From contig JADJPS010000018.1 of assembly GCA_016713105.1 (NCBI GenBank), positions 310,001 to 374,000 on the forward strand: a stretch of 64,000 nt of DNA. Reading direction: 5' to 3'. Source of the DNA: Devosia sp. (GTDB taxonomy: Bacteria; Pseudomonadota; Alphaproteobacteria; Rhizobiales; Devosiaceae). The notes beneath the pieces were generated by a model. That model saw only the letters and a list, made by a program, of their open reading frames with translations, was not told the DNA's origin and did no database searches. The first letter of the stretch is position 1. Each line of letters opens with the position of its first letter. This document shows positions 62,102 through 64,000 of the stretch, piece by piece. Both the position numbers and the translations under genes were made by a program.

Positions 62102-62989
62102 ATGGCCCAGACCAACCTGCCAGTACTGTCCGCTGAGGGCGGACTCAGCCGCTATCTCCAGGAAATCCGCAAGTTTCCGATGCTGGAGCCTGACGAGGAA
62201 TACATGCTCGCCAAGCGCTACAAGGAGCATGCAGATCCGGGCGCCGCGCAGAAGCTGATCACCTCGCATCTGCGGCTCGTGGCCAAGATCGCGATGGGTT
62301 ATCGCGGCTATGGCCTGCCGATCTCCGAGGTGATCTCGGAAGGCAATGTCGGCCTGATGCACGCCGTCAAGCGCTTCGAGCCGGAAAAGGGGTTCCGCCT
62401 CGCGACCTATGCCATGTGGTGGATCCGCGCGGCGATCCAGGAATACGTGCTGCGCTCGTGGAGCCTGGTCAAGATCGGCACCACCGCTGCGCAGAAGCGG
62501 CTGTTCTTCAACCTCAGGAAGATCAAGGGCCAGATCGCCGCCCTCGACGATGGTAACCTGCATCCCGACCAGATCAGGCAGATCGCCACCACGCTGCACG
62601 TCAGCGAGGCCGATGTCGTCTCGATGAACCAGCGCCTCTCCGGCGATGCCTCGCTCAACGCGCCCATGCGCGCTGACGAGGGCGCCTCCGAATGGCAGGA
62701 CTGGCTGGTCGACGACACTCCGGACCAGGAGACCAGCCTGGGCGAATCCGAGGAGTTCAGCGAACGCATGGTGCTGCTGAACAACGCCATGGGCGATCTC
62801 AACGAGCGCGAGAAGGCCATCTTCCAGGCCCGCCGCCTGCGCGACGAACCGGCAACGCTCGAGGAACTCGCCCAGCAGTACAGCGTCAGCCGGGAACGCA
62901 TCCGCCAGATCGAGGTCCGCGCCTTCGAGAAGGTTCAGGAAGCGGTACAGAAGGCGGCCAGCGCCAAGTCACGCGAAGCGGCGGCCTGA
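62102..62989 (+). CDS. rpoH: Heat-shock sigma factor RpoH (sigma-32)
   Basis: The 295-residue sigma factor shows region 2 (HLRLVAKIAMGYRGYGLPIS, FRLATYAMWWIRAAIQEYVL), the RpoH box QKRLFFNLRK at residues 131-140, and region 4 (LEELAQQYSVSRERIRQIEV). The RpoH box separates it from the housekeeping sigma. It stands alone after rluD. Alphaproteobacteria often hold more than one copy; this one appears canonical. Confidence 0.95.
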   Translation: MAQTNLPVLSAEGGLSRYLQEIRKFPMLEPDEEYMLAKRYKEHADPGAAQKLITSHLRLVAKIAMGYRGYGLPISEVISEGNVGLMHAVKRFEPEKGFRLATYAMWWIRAAIQEYVLRSWSLVKIGTTAAQKRLFFNLRKIKGQIAALDDGNLHPDQIRQIATTLHVSEADVVSMNQRLSGDASLNAPMRADEGASEWQDWLVDDTPDQETSLGESEEFSERMVLLNNAMGDLNEREKAIFQARRLRDEPATLEELAQQYSVSRERIRQIEVRAFEKVQEAVQKAASAKSREAAA

Positions 62990-63040
62990 CCGGTCGAGTC
63001 CAGCCTGGGGCGGCTCCGGCTCTCCGGGGCTGCTGCGGGT

Positions 63041-63736
63041 TCAGCCTGCGGCGGCCAGGGCATCGATCAGCCCCATCAGGTGCTCGCGCCTGAGGATCAG
63101 CAGGTAGGGGGCGTGGATCCCCTCCTCCGGCACGATCCGGAACGGCCCGGTCAGCGCCTCGTTGGAAGTGCCGGTCCTGACCCCCGGCGCCAGCTTGACC
63201 GCATCGAGCGGGTATTTCAGCCCGTCCGAACGCCAGAAGGTGACCGGCGCCAGCGGATGGATCGACACCCGCTCTCCTGCGGCAACCTCGAAGCTGAACG
63301 CCTCGGTCAGGGCCACCGCCACGTCCTCCTCGTCGACCAGCACGATCCGGCGGCGGCGCGCGTGCCGCGTCACCGCATCGAGCGCCGCAAGCGTGTGGTC
63401 GAAGCGTCGGCCGGTCATGCCGAGCGCCACCGTGACCGGGGCCCTGGTCGAATACAGGGCCTTCTCGAAATCGGTGGTTTCCTGCTCGCTGATCTGCATC
63501 AGCCGGGTCTTTCCCAGCCAGCCATGCGGTTCCTTCAGCGAGTCGAAGTCGCCGATGATCAGTTCGGGCTTCAGCCCTGCGGCGACAATCTGGTCGGCAC
63601 CGCCATCGGCGCCGACGAGATGCCCGCCCGAGGCGTAGAGGTCGCGCAGCACGTCGGCATCGACGTTGCCGCCGCCGACGATGACGAGCAGCTGCTCGAA
63701 GGCGACGACCGAGGTCTGGTGGCTACGTGCTTGCAA
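63041..63736 (-). CDS. thiN: Thiamine diphosphokinase
   Basis: The protein has LLVIVGGGNVDADVL at its start, then GADGGADQIVAAGLKPELII and GDFDSLKEP, the ATP/Mg signature of thiamine pyrophosphokinases, and SIHPLAPVTFWRSDGLKYPL in the C-terminal domain. It makes thiamine diphosphate. TTG 63736 gives about 231 residues, the family size; upstream in-frame codons run through the TPP riboswitch of the divergent gene, so a longer protein is unlikely. The start remains uncertain. Confidence 0.88.
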   Translation of the reverse strand: MQARSHQTSVVAFEQLLVIVGGGNVDADVLRDLYASGGHLVGADGGADQIVAAGLKPELIIGDFDSLKEPHGWLGKTRLMQISEQETTDFEKALYSTRAPVTVALGMTGRRFDHTLAALDAVTRHARRRRIVLVDEEDVAVALTEAFSFEVAAGERVSIHPLAPVTFWRSDGLKYPLDAVKLAPGVRTGTSNEALTGPFRIVPEEGIHAPYLLILRREHLMGLIDALAAAG

Positions 63737-63766
63737 GGGAGTGGAACTCTCGGTATCTGTCAGTCG

Positions 63767-63852
63767 TCTCGCTGGGGTGCTCCGGAAAAAACCGGGGCTG
63801 AGAGTTACCCATTGAACCTGAACCAGGTCATGCTGGCGGAGGAAGTTCGAGA
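63767..63852 (+). promoter_or_regulatory. TPP riboswitch upstream of the thiamine transporter gene
   Basis: The element has the core THI-box blocks in order: GGGGTGCTC, GGGGCTGAGAG (63774-63804), ACCC, TGAACCTGA, GGTCATGCTGGCGGAGGAAG. Paired ends TCTCG (63767-63771) and CGAGA (63848-63852) close the P1 helix. When TPP is bound it should block the expression of the gene starting at 63930. Confidence 0.9.
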
Positions 63853-63929
63853 TGGCAAGGGCGCCCGACGCCCAAACCATATGCGTCCCCCTTCTATCCA
63901 CATGGCCGCAGACCCGAAGGAAAACGACC

Positions 63930-64000
63930 ATGTCGTTCAAGCACTTCGCGTTGGCGGCATCGCTTTGCGCCATCGCCTTGCCCACCGTCGCCGAGGACAG
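63930..64000 (+). CDS. thiB: Thiamine ABC transporter substrate-binding protein, 5' part (cut by window)
   Basis: Only 23 residues are visible: a start MSFKHFALAASLCAIALPTV followed by AED, a signal peptide. ATG 63930 follows GAAGGAAAACGACC. The TPP riboswitch just upstream and the divergent thiN make a thiamine-binding protein the most likely product; another thiamine-related exported protein is possible. The coding frame is open to the window edge. Confidence 0.75.
   Translation, partial: MSFKHFALAASLCAIALPTVAED

Overview
The window is GC-rich, densely coded DNA from an alphaproteobacterium of the order Hyphomicrobiales; a Devosia-like organism fits best. The evidence is the CtrA / ChpT / SciP cell-cycle set, an alphaproteobacterial flagellar cluster with an FlbD-type sigma-54 activator, RpoH, a DUF1134 (EipA-type) envelope protein and many dispersed GC-rich palindromes between genes. 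No rRNA, tRNA, CRISPR array, prophage or insertion sequence was seen. Both ends cut genes: a sugar ABC ATPase on the left and a thiamine-transporter gene on the right.

Layout. 0-3.4 kb: ribose-type sugar ABC system plus a short-chain dehydrogenase. 3.4-10.1 kb: an amino-sugar-like operon (solute-binding protein, two permeases, a GH84 O-GlcNAcase-like hydrolase and an overlapping GNAT), divergent from a GntR-SIS fusion regulator. 10.1-13.8 kb: EF-P facing its modification genes epmA and epmB, with a beta-hydroxyacid dehydrogenase. 14-21.5 kb: glyoxalase-fold dioxygenase, PIG-V-like membrane glycosyltransferase, an ECF sigma / VWA pair, mnmA. 21.7-34 kb: flagellar genes fliK, flgD, fliF, fliG, fliH, fliN, flbD and flhA, interrupted by sciP, a PPOX protein and a GST. 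34-46 kb: accessory region with a toxin-antitoxin module, membrane proteins, a metallopeptidase, serine dehydratase, a PRC-barrel protein, decayed genes and many repeats. 46-49 kb: HYR-domain autotransporter. 49-55.5 kb: fliJ, fliI, ctrA, a small SPPY methyltransferase, an Rrf2 regulator with a flavoprotein, a CheY-like regulator and chpT. 55.5-64 kb: NAD-sugar epimerase and UDP-galactopyranose mutase, YHS protein, eipA-like gene, a coiled-coil membrane protein, rluD, rpoH, thiN, and a TPP riboswitch ahead of a thiB-like gene.

How it fits together. CtrA, its phosphotransferase ChpT and its inhibitor SciP lie among flagellar genes. CtrA-like sites (TTAA-N7-TTAA type) precede sciP and fliF, a good sigma-54 promoter precedes fliK, and GANTC sites cluster upstream of ctrA. 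The sugar operon resembles a bacterial version of eukaryotic O-GlcNAcase, in which hydrolase and acetyltransferase-like domain are separate overlapping genes next to uptake genes.

Two cautions. At least six genes are broken by single-base shifts, mostly in short G/C runs, and each can be restored by one base (two in one case). Sequencing or assembly error is therefore as likely as real decay. Several families of palindromic repeats sit at gene ends; one shows compensatory changes between copies. All family assignments rest on motifs read by eye and remembered family sequences; no search was run.
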